Origin: Chthoniobacterales bacterium
GTDB lineage: Bacteria; Verrucomicrobiota; Verrucomicrobiia; Chthoniobacterales; UBA10450
Reading direction: 5' to 3'
Assembly: GCA_013812515.1 (NCBI GenBank)
Contig: JACCTI010000307.1
Coordinates: 1 to 6,744 of the forward strand
DNA length: 6,744 nucleotides
Shown: piece by piece, positions 6,211 through 6,744 of the stretch
How the letters are laid out: each line of letters starts with the position of its first letter
Position numbering within the stretch: position 1 is the first letter of the stretch
Program-made: the position numbers and the translations under genes
Notes under the pieces: model-generated
Databases searched by the model: none
What the model was told of the DNA's origin: nothing
Seen by the model: only the letters and a program-made list of their open reading frames with translations

Positions 6211-6744
6211 ACTCATAACGAAGCGCCACCATGGGATCGACCTTCATCGCGCGACGGGCAGGAAGCAGACAGGCTACAATCGAGACCACCGCCATCAAAG
6301 CAGCGGTCCCCGCGAACGTGGCGAGGTGGAGTGTCGGCACAGCGAAAAGAATGCTCTGCATCGCGCGCCCGGCGCCGATCGCGCCAATCAAACCGAGGAT
6401 GGTTCCGGCGGCGAGAAGGCGCAGGCCTAACGAGAGGAATTGCGCACCGATCTGACCGCGTTGTGCGCCGAGCGCCATGCGAATGCCGATCTCACGCGTG
6501 CGTTGCGCGACGGCGTAACTCAGCACGCCGTACGTTCCGATGGCCGCGAGGAGCAGCGCGACGCCCGCGAAGATTCCCGCGAGCAGCGCGGGCGAGCGAC
6601 GCGCGATCAGGCTCTCGGCAATGCGCGTATCCATGGAGCGGATGTTATCGAAGGCGAGCTCGGGATGGGTTGCTCGCACCAGCTTCCGCAGCGTTTCGGC
6701 GAAGCCTTCCGGATGCTGGCTCATGCGGGTGACGACGAACACGC
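6209..6744 (-). CDS. ADOP-type ABC transporter permease, C-terminal part (5' end beyond window)
   Basis: The last 177 residues of a third permease of the same type; the frame is open to the window edge, so the gene starts outside. Residues 1-50 are the end of the second MacB_PCD-like domain (FVVTRMSQHPEGFAETLRK, HPELAFDNIRSMD). Then comes the complete second FtsX block: membrane segments about 52-77, 101-127 and 139-160, the coupling-helix motif REIGIRMALGA at 83-93, and the family ending PARRAMKVDPMVALRYE. It resembles the other two permeases in the window but differs across the last two membrane segments, so it is a diverged paralogue and not a recent copy. Its TGA (6211-6209) overlaps an ATG at 6216 that is in frame with the hydrolase, and the two genes are probably on one transcript. 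Confidence 0.94.
   Translation of the reverse strand, partial: VFVVTRMSQHPEGFAETLRKLVRATHPELAFDNIRSMDTRIAESLIARRSPALLAGIFAGVALLLAAIGTYGVLSYAVAQRTREIGIRMALGAQRGQIGAQFLSLGLRLLAAGTILGLIGAIGAGRAMQSILFAVPTLHLATFAGTAALMAVVSIVACLLPARRAMKVDPMVALRYE

Overview
The window is GC-rich bacterial DNA with every supportable gene on the minus strand. It reads (minus strand, 5' to 3') as the end of one permease gene, a secreted PDZ/alpha-beta hydrolase gene, a complete permease gene, a hairpin repeat, and most of a third permease gene. All three permeases belong to the ADOP type (duplicated MacB_PCD-FtsX orphan permeases, named from Acidobacteria). Tandem ADOP genes are typical of Acidobacteriota and also occur in soil Verrucomicrobiota. 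The palindromic GC-rich repeat in the permease gap resembles dispersed repeats I associate with Verrucomicrobiota/Planctomycetota genomes. I therefore suggest a soil-type Verrucomicrobiota or Acidobacteriota genome and cannot decide between them from this window.

Layout in transcription order, from high to low coordinates: (1) 6744-6209, C-terminal 177 residues of an ADOP permease whose start lies outside the window. (2) 6208-6150, a short junction holding a degraded half of the hairpin repeat and a second, out-of-frame ADOP-like tail (VDPAIALRGK-stop). The stop of that tail overlaps the likely hydrolase start as ATGA. (3) 6153-4777, exported alpha/beta hydrolase with an N-terminal PDZ-like domain and an intact Ser-Asp-His triad. 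(4) 4776-4756, a 21-nt gap with a good Shine-Dalgarno. (5) 4755-2332, a complete 807-residue ADOP permease. (6) 2331-2181, a 151-nt gap filled mostly by a long imperfect palindrome plus a small hairpin just before the next start. (7) 2180-1, a second ADOP permease, open to the window edge and missing roughly its last 70 residues.

The spacing (junction under 60 nt, 21 nt, 151 nt) and common orientation suggest one transcript. No ATP-binding subunit is visible, as is usual for ADOPs, so the energy source and substrate cannot be stated. The hydrolase acts outside the cytoplasm, where the large extracytoplasmic domains of the permeases also lie; a functional link is possible but only inferred from position. 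I see no clear novel system. The most unusual part is the junction at 6150-6211, which looks like a scar of ADOP array rearrangement that now supplies the start region of the hydrolase. The plus strand holds only antisense shadow frames.
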